Shown: positions 1 to 7,052 of the stretch, piece after piece | How positions within the stretch are numbered: position 1 is the first letter of the stretch | How the letters are laid out: every line of letters starts with the position of its first letter | NCBI GenBank assembly: GCA_937967955.1 | Contig: CALBUB010000022.1 | Coordinates: 1 to 21,009 of the forward strand | DNA: 21,009 nt | Direction of reading: 5' to 3' | From: an uncultured Bacillota bacterium | Lineage (GTDB): Bacteria > Bacillota > Clostridia > Tissierellales > Tepidimicrobiaceae | Position numbers and translations under genes: made by a program | The notes under the pieces: model-generated | Database searches by the model: none | What the model was told of the DNA's origin: nothing | The model's input: the letters and a program-made list of their open reading frames with translations, nothing else

Positions 1-11
1 GTAATATCCAT
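1..11 (-). CDS. possible 5' end of a truncated gene
   Basis: An ATG at 11-9 on the minus strand opens a frame (M-D-I...) that runs off the window edge. An AAGGGGG purine tract lies at 24-30, about 12 nt upstream, which is rather far for a ribosome binding site. It follows csx20 on the same strand, so it could be the next gene of that cluster. Too little is visible to identify a product. Confidence 0.15.
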
Positions 12-103
12 AACTATCCCAATCCCCCTTACACCTAGAAATACTATTATTTGGTATTATTCCATAAGCCTACTAGCTTGTCAACAATAATGTTGGCCAG
101 CTA

Positions 104-493
104 CTATAGGGCTCTAATATATTTTCTAAAGTTTACATGTTTAAAGGTTCTATAAGTAATAGTCTTATTACCCTTTACCCTTTCTTCTACTTGCCTTTTA
201 GTAGTAGCATATATAGGTATCCTATCTATGTTTAAACAATAGTCTACAATATAAAAGGTTGCTCCAAATTCCCCCTGGACAAGCACATAGTCTTTTTCTT
301 CTGATTCTTCCAAAATCCAAGCTTTAATAGGTTTCAATATTTCCGTTTTAAGCTCCCCTTCAGGGTCTATATTAGACCATGTCTCTTGTAATGGAGAAGG
401 TAAAGTCTTTATTTCCTTGACCTTTAACACCTCTTTAGCTTCCCTTATTTGTAACTCTGAAAGTTTATGGGACATTATAACTAGTAAATTCAA
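104..493 (-). CDS. csx20: CRISPR-associated Csx20-like protein
   Basis: This is a 129-residue protein that I recognise by pattern as the Csx20 family of type III CRISPR accessory proteins. The family hallmarks seen are an N-terminal strand followed by MSHKLSELQIREAKE (residues 7-21), then WSNIDPEGEL, a central DYVLVQGEFGATFYIVDY segment, the IYATTKR motif and the C-terminal FKHVNFRKY. Csx15, Csx16 and Csx20 have been proposed as ring nucleases that degrade the cyclic oligoadenylate messenger of type III systems and so switch off the immune response; the activity here is inferred. The start is TTG at 493-491, supported by GAGGTGAT about 6 nt upstream; no nearby ATG has a comparable site. The gene sits at the window edge, so any csm/cmr or effector genes would lie to the left. 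No CRISPR repeats are seen between 1 and 680. Confidence 0.72.
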   Translation of the reverse strand: MNLLVIMSHKLSELQIREAKEVLKVKEIKTLPSPLQETWSNIDPEGELKTEILKPIKAWILEESEEKDYVLVQGEFGATFYIVDYCLNIDRIPIYATTKRQVEERVKGNKTITYRTFKHVNFRKYIRAL

Positions 494-621
494 AAGCTAT
501 CACCTCATACTTTCTTATATTTACCCTTCAGAATATTAGATTTATGAAGAATTTATTAGCATATGTTTATTCTTCTTTAAACAATGGAAAAATCCTTTTT
601 TAATTGTTAAGCCAAGTTAAA

Positions 622-665
622 AAACAAAAATGTACAGAAATAAACTAGTTTATTTCTGTACATTT
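622..665 (-). terminator. rho-independent terminator of the spo0E-like gene
   Basis: Positions 628-646 and 647-665 form a perfect 38-bp palindrome. On the minus strand it is followed by a T-rich tract (T5-G-T-rich, 630-621). It lies 16 nt after the stop of the Spo0E-like gene, so it should end that transcript before csx20. Confidence 0.8.
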
Positions 666-680
666 ACTTTCTATAGCCTA

Positions 681-872
681 TTACCTATCCTTATTTTTTA
701 AATATCTAGCAATTAGCTTATCTAGTTTTTGGCTTAAATTTAAGGTTTCTACATTATTTACCATTTTCAAATCCTCACTAACCCTTTTATTTAGCTCCTC
801 CCTTAATCCTTCTATTTCTTGTAGCAAATAGGCCAACTTCTTGCTATTTTCTAAACCATTAGACCCACCCAT
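681..872 (-). CDS. Spo0E-like aspartyl-phosphate phosphatase
   Basis: A 63-residue, highly charged, helical protein with the Spo0E family signature: an N-terminal helix LLQEIEGLREELNKRV (16-31) and a C-terminal SQKLDKLIARYLK segment (47-59), in which SQxLDxLI is the diagnostic motif. Family members are small two-helix hairpins that dephosphorylate Spo0A~P or other response regulators and delay sporulation. The length is typical. The start ATG at 872 has GGAGG about 8 nt upstream. A 17-codon reading frame with its own strong ribosome binding site overlaps this start (see 851-904). A strong palindromic terminator follows. Target specificity cannot be read from the sequence. Confidence 0.85.
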   Translation of the reverse strand: MGGSNGLENSKKLAYLLQEIEGLREELNKRVSEDLKMVNNVETLNLSQKLDKLIARYLKNKDR

Positions 873-904
873 TTTTTCTTCCTCCGTAAATTTCTATCCA
901 ACAT
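851..904 (-). CDS. possible 17-aa upstream ORF overlapping the spo0E-like start
   Basis: ATG at 904-902 is preceded by GGAGG at 911-915 with a 6-nt spacer. It opens a frame of 17 codons encoding a very basic peptide (MLDRNLRRKKKWVGLMV) that stops at 851-853, inside the Spo0E-like gene and out of frame with it. It might be a leader or coupling peptide controlling Spo0E translation, or chance. There is no homology evidence. Confidence 0.25.
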   Translation of the reverse strand: MLDRNLRRKKKWVGLMV

Positions 905-1269
905 ATTATTCCTCCAAATCTCATTAAGCCATAATAACCTAATTACACACTAATTTAACATCCAAATTTATTAGCTAACAACCTCCTTTCCCCAATAGCT
1001 CTTTCCTCCCCTTTAACTTTTTTACTATCTATTCTTTGTATGTTCTATTTTCTCTATTAGAAATACATGGGTAATTTTATGGCTTTTAAAGTATAAGGAA
1101 AATAAAGGAATATAGCAAAAGAATTAGATTAAATAACAGAGAGGATTATAGCGGATATAAGAATTTATTTAATTTTACCCTTATATATTTGGTCTCAAAC
1201 CTATATTCTTATATTTTAATATTTTTCTCAGCTATATCTTTATTAAAAAACTAAATAAATTTAAAGCCT
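905..1269. other. AT-rich intergenic region with no recognisable gene
   Basis: This is the gap between the divergently transcribed spo0E-like gene and spoVB. It is very AT-rich, with short frames broken by many stops on both strands. I see no tRNA, repeat array or riboswitch-like structure. It must hold the promoters of both genes, but I could not assign -35/-10 elements with confidence. Confidence 0.5.
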
Positions 1270-1293
1270 TAAACATATAAATTAATATGTTTA
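1270..1293. promoter_or_regulatory. inverted repeat upstream of spoVB, possible operator
   Basis: TAAACATAT at 1270-1278 and ATATGTTTA at 1285-1293 form a 9-bp perfect inverted repeat around AAATTA, 33 bp before the spoVB start. There is no T-tract consistent with termination, so an operator or promoter-associated site is possible. It is AT-rich, and chance is not excluded. Confidence 0.3.
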
Positions 1294-1326
1294 TACCTTT
1301 ATTTCCAAATAGTACGGGGTGATATA

Positions 1327-2871
1327 TTGAAGGCAAGGGGTTTCATATACGGTTCTATATTTATGGTCTTAATTAATTTTATAGTAAGAACTGTAGATTT
1401 TGTATACGATGTAATGTTGTCTAAATACATTGGAGCAGAAGGCCTAGGCCTTGCCCACATGGCTAGATCGGTGCTAATGATATTTATAGTCATCTCTAGT
1501 GCTGGCATACCAACAGCTATTGTAAGGCTGGTAGCAGAATACAAATCTAAAAATGATTATTTTACTATTAAAAAGATACTTAGGGTTTCATTTTTACTGG
1601 CCCTTACCTTTGGTATTGTATTTAGCTTAATCATTGGCTTCTTTGGAAATTTTATTGCCATAAATATATATAAAAATGAGTCAATAATTGTACTCATATA
1701 CTTCTTAATTCCTGCTGTTATCCTTTTGCCTCTTACCATAACTTTTAGGGGATATTACTATGGATTAAGAATAATAACTGTACCTAATGTTTCACAGATA
1801 ATAGAGCATGTGGCCCAACTTATAATAGTGTTTTTAATGCTCACTTTATCCCAGCCAATAACTCCAATTAAAGGGGCCTTAATTGCCATATGCGGTATCT
1901 CCATAGGAGAGGTTTTTGATTTAATATGGCTTACTTCCATGTTGAAAAAGACCAATAAAAGAATGATGAATATTCCATACAGGAAAAAGTCTGCCTTTGA
2001 AATATTAAAGCAGCTCTTTTCCATATCTGCCCCTATTGCCTTGGCTGATGTAATAGGGGTTCTGTTAAGGTTTGCTAATTCCATATTCATTCCTAGAAAA
2101 TTAATGGATATAGGATATAGCTACAGGGAGGCAGTTTCAACACTAGGAAGAATTTCAGGAATGGCAATGCCCTTAATTGCCCTTACCTTTATAGTAACAG
2201 GGGCAGTGGTTACAAATATAGTCCCAAATCTTTCAGAAAATATGGCTACAAAAAGGTACCACAAGGTAAAAAGGGATATAACTTTTGCCTTTAAAATGAC
2301 TTTGCTTGCAGCCATACCACTAAGTATAATATACCTGGTCTATGCTGAACCTTTAGGATATTACATATATGAAGATTCTCAAGTAAGTTATTTCATAAGA
2401 GCCCTGTCTCTTGGAAGTGTATTTTTATCCCTAGAACATACCTTTTCAGGCATATTAAATGGCTTAAATAAGCAGGTGGCCGCTACAATAAATAGATTAA
2501 TAGGCCTTGGAATACAGGTGTTTTGTATCTATTCCCTTATTGGCAATCCAAAGTTTGGAATAAACGGCTTCTTTATAGGCTTCTTCCTATCCAGTATCAC
2601 CATATTCCTACTAGATTCTATAATCATTAGGAAAAAAATAAAGCTGGGTTTAGACTTTAGAGATATAATCTTAAAGCCTATTTTATCCAGCTTTATAATG
2701 CTAATAGCCATATACTCTTCTATGGAAATACTAGAAGGCTTTAGCCTAGGAGCTTCAACTAAATTCTTCTTAAGTTTAGGGGTAGGTGGAGTAGCCTACA
2801 TAATTATGCTATTTATCACTAATGCTATTCCTAAAAATACCGTTAAAAGGCTAAAAAAGGGTAATATCTAA
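1327..2871 (+). CDS. spoVB: stage V sporulation protein B (SpoVB), lipid flippase of the MVF/MATE superfamily
   Basis: A 514-residue polytopic membrane protein with about 14 hydrophobic segments spread over its length. The N-terminus (FIYGSIFMVLINFIVRTVDF) followed by LSKYIGAEGLGL is typical of the SpoVB/MurJ-like polysaccharide transporter family. In Bacillus, SpoVB acts in the outer forespore membrane for spore cortex peptidoglycan synthesis, presumably flipping lipid-linked precursors. The start is TTG at 1327-1329 with GGGGTGA just upstream; no better ATG is present. The gene is monocistronic here and converges on ggt, with only one base between the two stop codons. Other members of the family act in vegetative wall synthesis, so the sporulation role is inferred from similarity and from cwlD nearby. 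Confidence 0.85.
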   Translation: MKARGFIYGSIFMVLINFIVRTVDFVYDVMLSKYIGAEGLGLAHMARSVLMIFIVISSAGIPTAIVRLVAEYKSKNDYFTIKKILRVSFLLALTFGIVFSLIIGFFGNFIAINIYKNESIIVLIYFLIPAVILLPLTITFRGYYYGLRIITVPNVSQIIEHVAQLIIVFLMLTLSQPITPIKGALIAICGISIGEVFDLIWLTSMLKKTNKRMMNIPYRKKSAFEILKQLFSISAPIALADVIGVLLRFANSIFIPRKLMDIGYSYREAVSTLGRISGMAMPLIALTFIVTGAVVTNIVPNLSENMATKRYHKVKRDITFAFKMTLLAAIPLSIIYLVYAEPLGYYIYEDSQVSYFIRALSLGSVFLSLEHTFSGILNGLNKQVAATINRLIGLGIQVFCIYSLIGNPKFGINGFFIGFFLSSITIFLLDSIIIRKKIKLGLDFRDIILKPILSSFIMLIAIYSSMEILEGFSLGASTKFFLSLGVGGVAYIIMLFITNAIPKNTVKRLKKGNI

Positions 2872-2872
2872 T

Positions 2873-4477
2873 TTACCATACAGCTACAGTGCTATCGGCT
2901 CTCTTGTCTGTAGCACCTATTAAAGTGTCACCTTTCTTTACTATTATCTGGCCCCTGCCAAAGCTACCATAGCTTAACATAGACCTTATTTCATGGCCCA
3001 TTTCTTTTAGCTTTCTAGCAATATGGGCTGGGAATTCAGCTTCCACATTTACCTTTTTATCTTCTTCCCACTGCCATCTAAAGGCATCTAGGGCCTCTTG
3101 AGGATTTAAGTTAAAATCAATCATATTCATTGCCACTTGTACATGGCCTTGAGGTTGCATAAAGGCTCCCATTACTCCAAAGGGGCCTACAGGCTTATTA
3201 TCCTTAGTAATAAAGCCTGGCATTATGGTATGATAAGGCCTTTTTCTTGGCTCAAGGCAGTTTACATGGTTTACCTCCGTTACGAAATTGTGTCCCCTAT
3301 TATGTAGAGCAATACCTGTTCCAGGAACTACTAAGCCAGACCCAAAGCCCATATAGTTACTCTGGATAAAGGAAACCATATTGCCTTCCTTATCGGCGGT
3401 AGCTAAGTATACTGTACCTCCCTTATCAGGCTTTCCGTGAGTTGGGATTATGGCTTTATCCCCTATTAATTTTGCCCTTTCCTTACCATAATCAGCTGAA
3501 AGAAGGTCTTTAACTTTTACTTCCATCCTTTCTTCTTCTGTTACATATTTTTTAGCATCAGCAAAGGCAAGTTTTATTGCTTCAATTTGCCTGTGGAAGG
3601 TTATAGGGTCTTCCCTATTGGTAAACTCAAACTCTTTCAATATATTTAAGGCTATAAGGGCTACAATGCCTTGATTGTTTGGAGGTATCTCCCATACATC
3701 ATAGCCTCTATAGTTTACCGATATAGGCTCTACCCATTTAGGCTCATATTCTTCTAAATCCTTCTTCCTTATATAGCCACCTGTTTCCCTGGAGAATTTA
3801 TCTATTTTATCAGCAATGTCTCCCCTGTAGAAGGACTCTCCTTTTGTTTCGGCTATTTCCTTTAAGGTACGACCATGGTCTGGTAAGTACCATATATCTC
3901 CTGCTTCTGGGGCCTTTCCATCTTTGGTGAAGGTTTCAAACCAGTATTTAAACCTTTCACCCTTTAACTCCTTAGCATAGGTATTAGCTGCTTCTTGCCA
4001 GTAATATGCTACTACTGGAGATACAGGAAAGCCGTTGAGGGCATAATCTATGGCAGGTTCTAGCAGTTGTTCAAAGGGCAGTTTCCCAAATCTATCTGAT
4101 AATTCCTTCCAAGCTGCTACTGCTCCTGGTACTGTCACTGGAATCCAGCCATACTTTGGTATTTCTTTTATACCTTCTTTTTCTAAAATTTCTAAGCTTA
4201 TGCCTTCAGGAGCATAGCCGCAAGAACTTAAGCCATAAAGTTTACCTTCATGCCATACTAGTGCAAAAGCATCCCCACCTATTCCATTAGAAGTAGGCTC
4301 TACAACTGTAAGGCAGGCAGCAGTAGCAATGGCAGCATCTATAGCATTGCCTCCCTTTTTAAGCATATCCAGTCCCGCATTGGCAGCTAGATACTGGGAT
4401 GTGGCTACCATACCCCTGTTACCAACAGTCACCATCCTCTGGGATGGATACCTGTAGCTTAAAAGATGAAAATTCAT
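2873..4477 (-). CDS. ggt: gamma-glutamyltransferase family protein, cytoplasmic (YwrD-like)
   Basis: A 534-residue Ntn-hydrolase. GGNAIDAAIATAACLTVVEP (42-61), then NGIGGDAF and VPGAVAAW, mark the gamma-glutamyltranspeptidase fold. The family self-cleaves before a threonine that becomes the nucleophile; here it is GGT355 in GGTVYLATADKEGNMVSF. A downstream small-subunit stretch FGSGLVVPGTGIALHNRG matches the YwrD type. There is no signal peptide, unlike secreted Ggt, so a cytoplasmic enzyme acting on gamma-glutamyl compounds or related amides is likely. The start ATG has GGAGG about 9 nt upstream. It lies 25 bp downstream of the SagB-type gene and is probably in its operon. No separate terminator is seen at its 3' end, which abuts spoVB. 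Confidence 0.88.
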   Translation of the reverse strand: MNFHLLSYRYPSQRMVTVGNRGMVATSQYLAANAGLDMLKKGGNAIDAAIATAACLTVVEPTSNGIGGDAFALVWHEGKLYGLSSCGYAPEGISLEILEKEGIKEIPKYGWIPVTVPGAVAAWKELSDRFGKLPFEQLLEPAIDYALNGFPVSPVVAYYWQEAANTYAKELKGERFKYWFETFTKDGKAPEAGDIWYLPDHGRTLKEIAETKGESFYRGDIADKIDKFSRETGGYIRKKDLEEYEPKWVEPISVNYRGYDVWEIPPNNQGIVALIALNILKEFEFTNREDPITFHRQIEAIKLAFADAKKYVTEEERMEVKVKDLLSADYGKERAKLIGDKAIIPTHGKPDKGGTVYLATADKEGNMVSFIQSNYMGFGSGLVVPGTGIALHNRGHNFVTEVNHVNCLEPRKRPYHTIMPGFITKDNKPVGPFGVMGAFMQPQGHVQVAMNMIDFNLNPQEALDAFRWQWEEDKKVNVEAEFPAHIARKLKEMGHEIRSMLSYGSFGRGQIIVKKGDTLIGATDKRADSTVAVW

Positions 4478-4502
4478 AATTATTACCTCCTCATAAATTA
4501 GT

Positions 4503-5246
4503 CTATTTTACCTTTCCTACTGGTGCCATATATACTACAAATTCCTCTTCTCCATCTACACCTATTAGTTGATCCATATATTTTTGGTCATAGGCTGCAA
4601 CAGCACAAGTTCCTAAACCTATAGATTCACAAGCTAAATAAAGGGCATGGCATATGTGACCTGCATCTATAAGCATTACCTTATGGGCCTTATGGGCATA
4701 TCTCCATTCACACCTATAGGGTATTACACTCCATATGAAGATTACTGGAGCAGTACCAACAAATTTCTGACCTAAGGCTCCTTCTATAATGTGATTAGAT
4801 ATATTCTCATCTTCTTTTACTAGAAGTAGCTTATGTTCAGTAGGAATATATCTATAAATTCCTTTTTCTAAAGCCTCCACCTTGTTAACTGCCAAATAAG
4901 TTTCGTAAGGGTGTCTAGCTCCTGCTGATGGCACAGGTCTCATGGTAGCATAGTTGTCTCCCCTAATAGCTTTTACTCCTTGGGTCATATATAGTAGGTA
5001 GGATAACTCTTGTAATTTTAGAGGCTTGTCTTCATATTTTCTGTGGCTTGTCCTATCTATTATGCAGTCGTATATATGATTTTTTACAACAATGCTTTTA
5101 TCTACAGCAGGTAAAGCTATTAGTTTGTCTTCCTCATTATAGGGTTTAACTAAAGGAGGTTGAGGAAGTTGTTTTTTCTGGTCAGATACCACCTCTTGGT
5201 GGAAATTTGATTTCATAAAAGCCCTATACTCCTTGTATCTAGCCAT
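4503..5246 (-). CDS. SagB-type FMN-dependent oxidoreductase (nitroreductase superfamily)
   Basis: A 247-residue protein with SagB/ThcOx-type features: DRTSHRKYEDKPLKLQELSY (68-87), RPVPSAGARHPYETYL (FMN-binding region), GTAPVIFIW and the C-terminal CESIGLGTCAVAAYDQ segment. SagB proteins are FMN enzymes. Some oxidise azolines in thiazole/oxazole-modified peptides, but many stand-alone members have no known substrate. No cyclodehydratase, precursor peptide or TOMM transporter is present here, so a peptide-modification role is not supported. Its partner is ggt, 25 bp downstream. The start ATG has AAAGGGGGA upstream. Confidence 0.85.
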   Translation of the reverse strand: MARYKEYRAFMKSNFHQEVVSDQKKQLPQPPLVKPYNEEDKLIALPAVDKSIVVKNHIYDCIIDRTSHRKYEDKPLKLQELSYLLYMTQGVKAIRGDNYATMRPVPSAGARHPYETYLAVNKVEALEKGIYRYIPTEHKLLLVKEDENISNHIIEGALGQKFVGTAPVIFIWSVIPYRCEWRYAHKAHKVMLIDAGHICHALYLACESIGLGTCAVAAYDQKYMDQLIGVDGEEEFVVYMAPVGKVK

Positions 5247-5280
5247 TTGACTCCCCCTTTATGAGAAGTTATTTATAACT

Positions 5281-5289
5281 ATTATAGCA
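5281..5289 (-). promoter_or_regulatory. extended -10 promoter of the sagB-ggt operon
   Basis: The minus strand reads TGCTATAAT (complement of 5281-5289), an extended -10 element, 35 bp upstream of the start of the SagB-type gene. The -35 region is poor (AAGAAA-like at about 5303-5308). It lies just past the cwlD terminator, fitting a new transcription unit. Confidence 0.5.
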
Positions 5290-5323
5290 TAATTGTAGGG
5301 GCTTTCTTTATAGCTGACAAAAT

Positions 5324-5356
5324 TAAAAATAGCTATGGGCATGGCCCATAGCTATT
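5324..5356 (-). terminator. rho-independent terminator of cwlD
   Basis: AATAGCTATGGGC (5328-5340) and its exact complement (5344-5356) give a 13-bp stem around ATG. On the minus strand a run of Ts follows (5329-5324). The stem includes the cwlD stop codon. Confidence 0.88.
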
Positions 5357-6086
5357 GTAAATATCTAAGTATACCCTTTTTTATGGCCCTAGCTATAATT
5401 TGTTGATAGTTTCCATCTGTAAGTAGCCTTTTCTCATCAGGATTGGTTAAAAAGCCTACTTCTACCAGCACTCCTGTATAAGCTGGCTCTCTTAGTATGA
5501 AGAAATCTTCTGATAATACTTCCGCCCGTAATTTTTCTTCTTTTAAATAGTCTTCATATATTATTTCATCTACTGCTTCAGCTATTGCTTTGGCTAATTT
5601 TTCTCCTTCTATGGAGTCAGGATAGTGGTATATTTTTATTCCTCTAGCAGAACTACTAGGGCTTGAATTACAATGGATGCTTACAAAGGCTACTGGTTGA
5701 TTGCCATCTATTATTTTTTTTCTTGCATCTAAATCCCTTCTATATCTAGATGCCTTTATATTACTAAGGCCTTCCAGGGACACATCTTGTTCCCTTGTAA
5801 GAACAACTCTAAAGCCTTCAACTAGTAATTCCCTCTTTAATTTTAAAGCTATATTAAGATTTATATCCTTTTCTAATACATCCCCCTTATCTCCAGCGCC
5901 TCCATCTATTCCTCCATGGCCTGGATCTACTACAATGGTATTCTGTTCTAAAAAGTTGAATATGCTTAAACCCTTAGAATATCTATATTTAATTAAAGTT
6001 CCAAGTAATACAGCAAGTATTACTAAAAACAAAAGTATTTTCTTTATATTTAAATTGATTACATATATTCTAAATTTCCTCTCCAT
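5352..6086 (-). CDS. cwlD: N-acetylmuramoyl-L-alanine amidase CwlD
   Basis: A 244-residue Amidase_3 protein. A single hydrophobic N-terminal segment (about 14-32) serves as signal anchor, followed by the zinc amidase domain: VVDPGHGGIDGG with His57, Glu72, SIHCNSS with His138, and the catalytic Glu209 in VEVGFLTNPDE. CwlD removes the stem peptide from muramic acid as the first step of muramic-delta-lactam formation in spore cortex, needed for germination. The length matches CwlD (about 240 residues) with no extra binding domains, which favours CwlD over general autolysins. It is alone in its transcript, ending at a 13-bp-stem terminator. A forespore or mother-cell sigma promoter is expected but I could not assign one. 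Confidence 0.88.
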   Translation of the reverse strand: MERKFRIYVINLNIKKILLFLVILAVLLGTLIKYRYSKGLSIFNFLEQNTIVVDPGHGGIDGGAGDKGDVLEKDINLNIALKLKRELLVEGFRVVLTREQDVSLEGLSNIKASRYRRDLDARKKIIDGNQPVAFVSIHCNSSPSSSARGIKIYHYPDSIEGEKLAKAIAEAVDEIIYEDYLKEEKLRAEVLSEDFFILREPAYTGVLVEVGFLTNPDEKRLLTDGNYQQIIARAIKKGILRYLQ

Positions 6087-6184
6087 TTTTTCACCCTTAG
6101 AATACCATTTCCATTTTATATATTATTATGCAATAAAGAATTATTATAGAATAGTAAATTAAGCCAAAATATAATTTAAAAAAT

Positions 6185-6203
6185 TACAAATACTATATTT
6201 GTA
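6185..6203. promoter_or_regulatory. inverted repeat upstream of a small unknown gene, possible operator
   Basis: TACAAATA and TATTTGTA form a perfect 8-bp inverted repeat with a CTA centre, ending 26 bp before the gene at 6230. It has dyad-operator form and no terminator T-tract. The bound regulator is unknown. Confidence 0.4.
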
Positions 6204-6229
6204 GTAGAAATTGAAATGGAGGAAGCTAT

Positions 6230-6586
6230 ATGAGAATACTAGGTTACTTCCCCACTTTAAAAGCAGCTAATGAAGCTTTTAGATATCTTAGAGCAGAAGG
6301 AGTTACTAAAGCTTATGTAGATACAAACAACTCTAATAATAAGGATATTACAAGTAGCTTACCTGGAACTGGCCTTAGAACCAGCATTGCTGAACCTAAT
6401 TCAAATTCACCTACCTTTTCTAATACTACATCTTCAGAGAACAACCAATTGGATGCCTCTGTAGATAACTATAACTTTACTCTAGTAGTAGATGCTGGAG
6501 AAATAAGTGCTGAGAGAATAAAAAACATCATAAGTGAAGTGGGAGGAATTGTAAAGGAAGATTCTAACACAACTGACTTTAAATAA
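6230..6586 (+). CDS. hypothetical protein, two short alpha/beta segments with a polar linker
   Basis: A 118-residue protein that I do not recognise with confidence. The N-terminus MRILGYFPTLKAANEAFRYL, continuing EGVTKAYVD (1-31), resembles strand-helix-strand units of YflT-type general stress proteins. Residues 32-75 are a low-complexity Asn/Ser/Thr-rich linker, and 80-111 (FTLVVDAGEISAERIKNII, then SEVGGIVKED) form a second strand-helix-strand. Together they could make one small ferredoxin-like fold. No signal peptide or membrane segment is present. The start ATG has GGAGG at 8 nt. It is monocistronic and ends inside a bidirectional terminator. Coding is supported by codon pattern and clear start and stop signals. 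Confidence 0.75.
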   Translation: MRILGYFPTLKAANEAFRYLRAEGVTKAYVDTNNSNNKDITSSLPGTGLRTSIAEPNSNSPTFSNTTSSENNQLDASVDNYNFTLVVDAGEISAERIKNIISEVGGIVKEDSNTTDFK

Positions 6587-6620
6587 TTAAAAGGGCGACA
6601 AAACGCCCTTTTAATTATTT
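6581..6620. terminator. bidirectional terminator between two convergent genes
   Basis: Positions 6581-6597 and 6604-6620 are exact complements (17-bp stem) around the loop ACAAAA. A-rich left and T-rich right arms allow termination in both directions. Both flanking stop codons lie inside the stem. Confidence 0.92.
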
Positions 6621-7031
6621 AGCTTGTTCTAGTGCATTTTTTACTGCTTCTTTCCAGCCTTCTGAAGTCTTTGTAGCTGTAGCAATAACATCTACATCGT
6701 AAGTTTGCTTTTTAATCATTTCTTGAGCCATATCTTCTCTAAATTGTTTTAGATTTGGCCTTCCATCTTCTCCTATCCATTCATCATAGTTGACTTCTTG
6801 CCCATCTGTAGTCATTCTCTTTAGAACAATTTTAGTTATCTTTCCATCTTCAATGGTTACTTCAGCTGCTTCATAGCCATGCTCCCAATGTTCTCCTTCT
6901 CCATAATAAGTACCATCCTTATAGGCTACTTCTGCTTCTTGCTGGTCTCCTGAAGAACTGCATGCAGCTAGTATTAAAGCTAATGACATTACAAATACAA
7001 GACTAGTAAGTAATTTAGTTCCCTTTTTCAT
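6615..7031 (-). CDS. FMN-binding domain lipoprotein
   Basis: A 138-residue lipoprotein. Residues 1-23 are a lipoprotein signal with lipobox LAAC (Cys24), so the mature protein should be anchored on the outer face of the membrane. The remainder is an FMN_bind domain: DGTYYGEGEHWEHGYEAAEV (39-58) with the following VTIEDGKITKIVL, and the C-terminal YDVDVIATATKTSEGWKEAV. The usual flavinylation motif is D..SGAT; here it reads DVIATAT, keeping the acceptor-position Thr but losing the Gly, so covalent FMN attachment is uncertain. Likely an extracytoplasmic flavin redox protein. It is 21 bp downstream of wrbA and probably co-transcribed. Confidence 0.85.
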   Translation of the reverse strand: MKKGTKLLTSLVFVMSLALILAACSSSGDQQEAEVAYKDGTYYGEGEHWEHGYEAAEVTIEDGKITKIVLKRMTTDGQEVNYDEWIGEDGRPNLKQFREDMAQEMIKKQTYDVDVIATATKTSEGWKEAVKNALEQAK

Positions 7032-7052
7032 CTTTTCCCTCCTTAATTAATT

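Noticed and set aside
14..103. In-frame continuation after the csx20 stop (LANIIVDKLVGLWNNTK) as lost C-terminus
   Set aside because: Two consecutive stops separate it from csx20, and the protein already has the family's usual end (FRKY).
1..680. A CRISPR array next to csx20
   Set aside because: No repeated 25-37 bp unit is visible in this stretch.
1105..1200. Short frame IAKELD...ITERIIADIRIYL as a gene remnant
   Set aside because: It has an internal stop, no start signal and very AT-rich composition; chance is likely.
6118..6130. CATAATA on the minus strand as a sigma-G/F -10 element for cwlD
   Set aside because: No matching -35 element lies 17-18 bp upstream.
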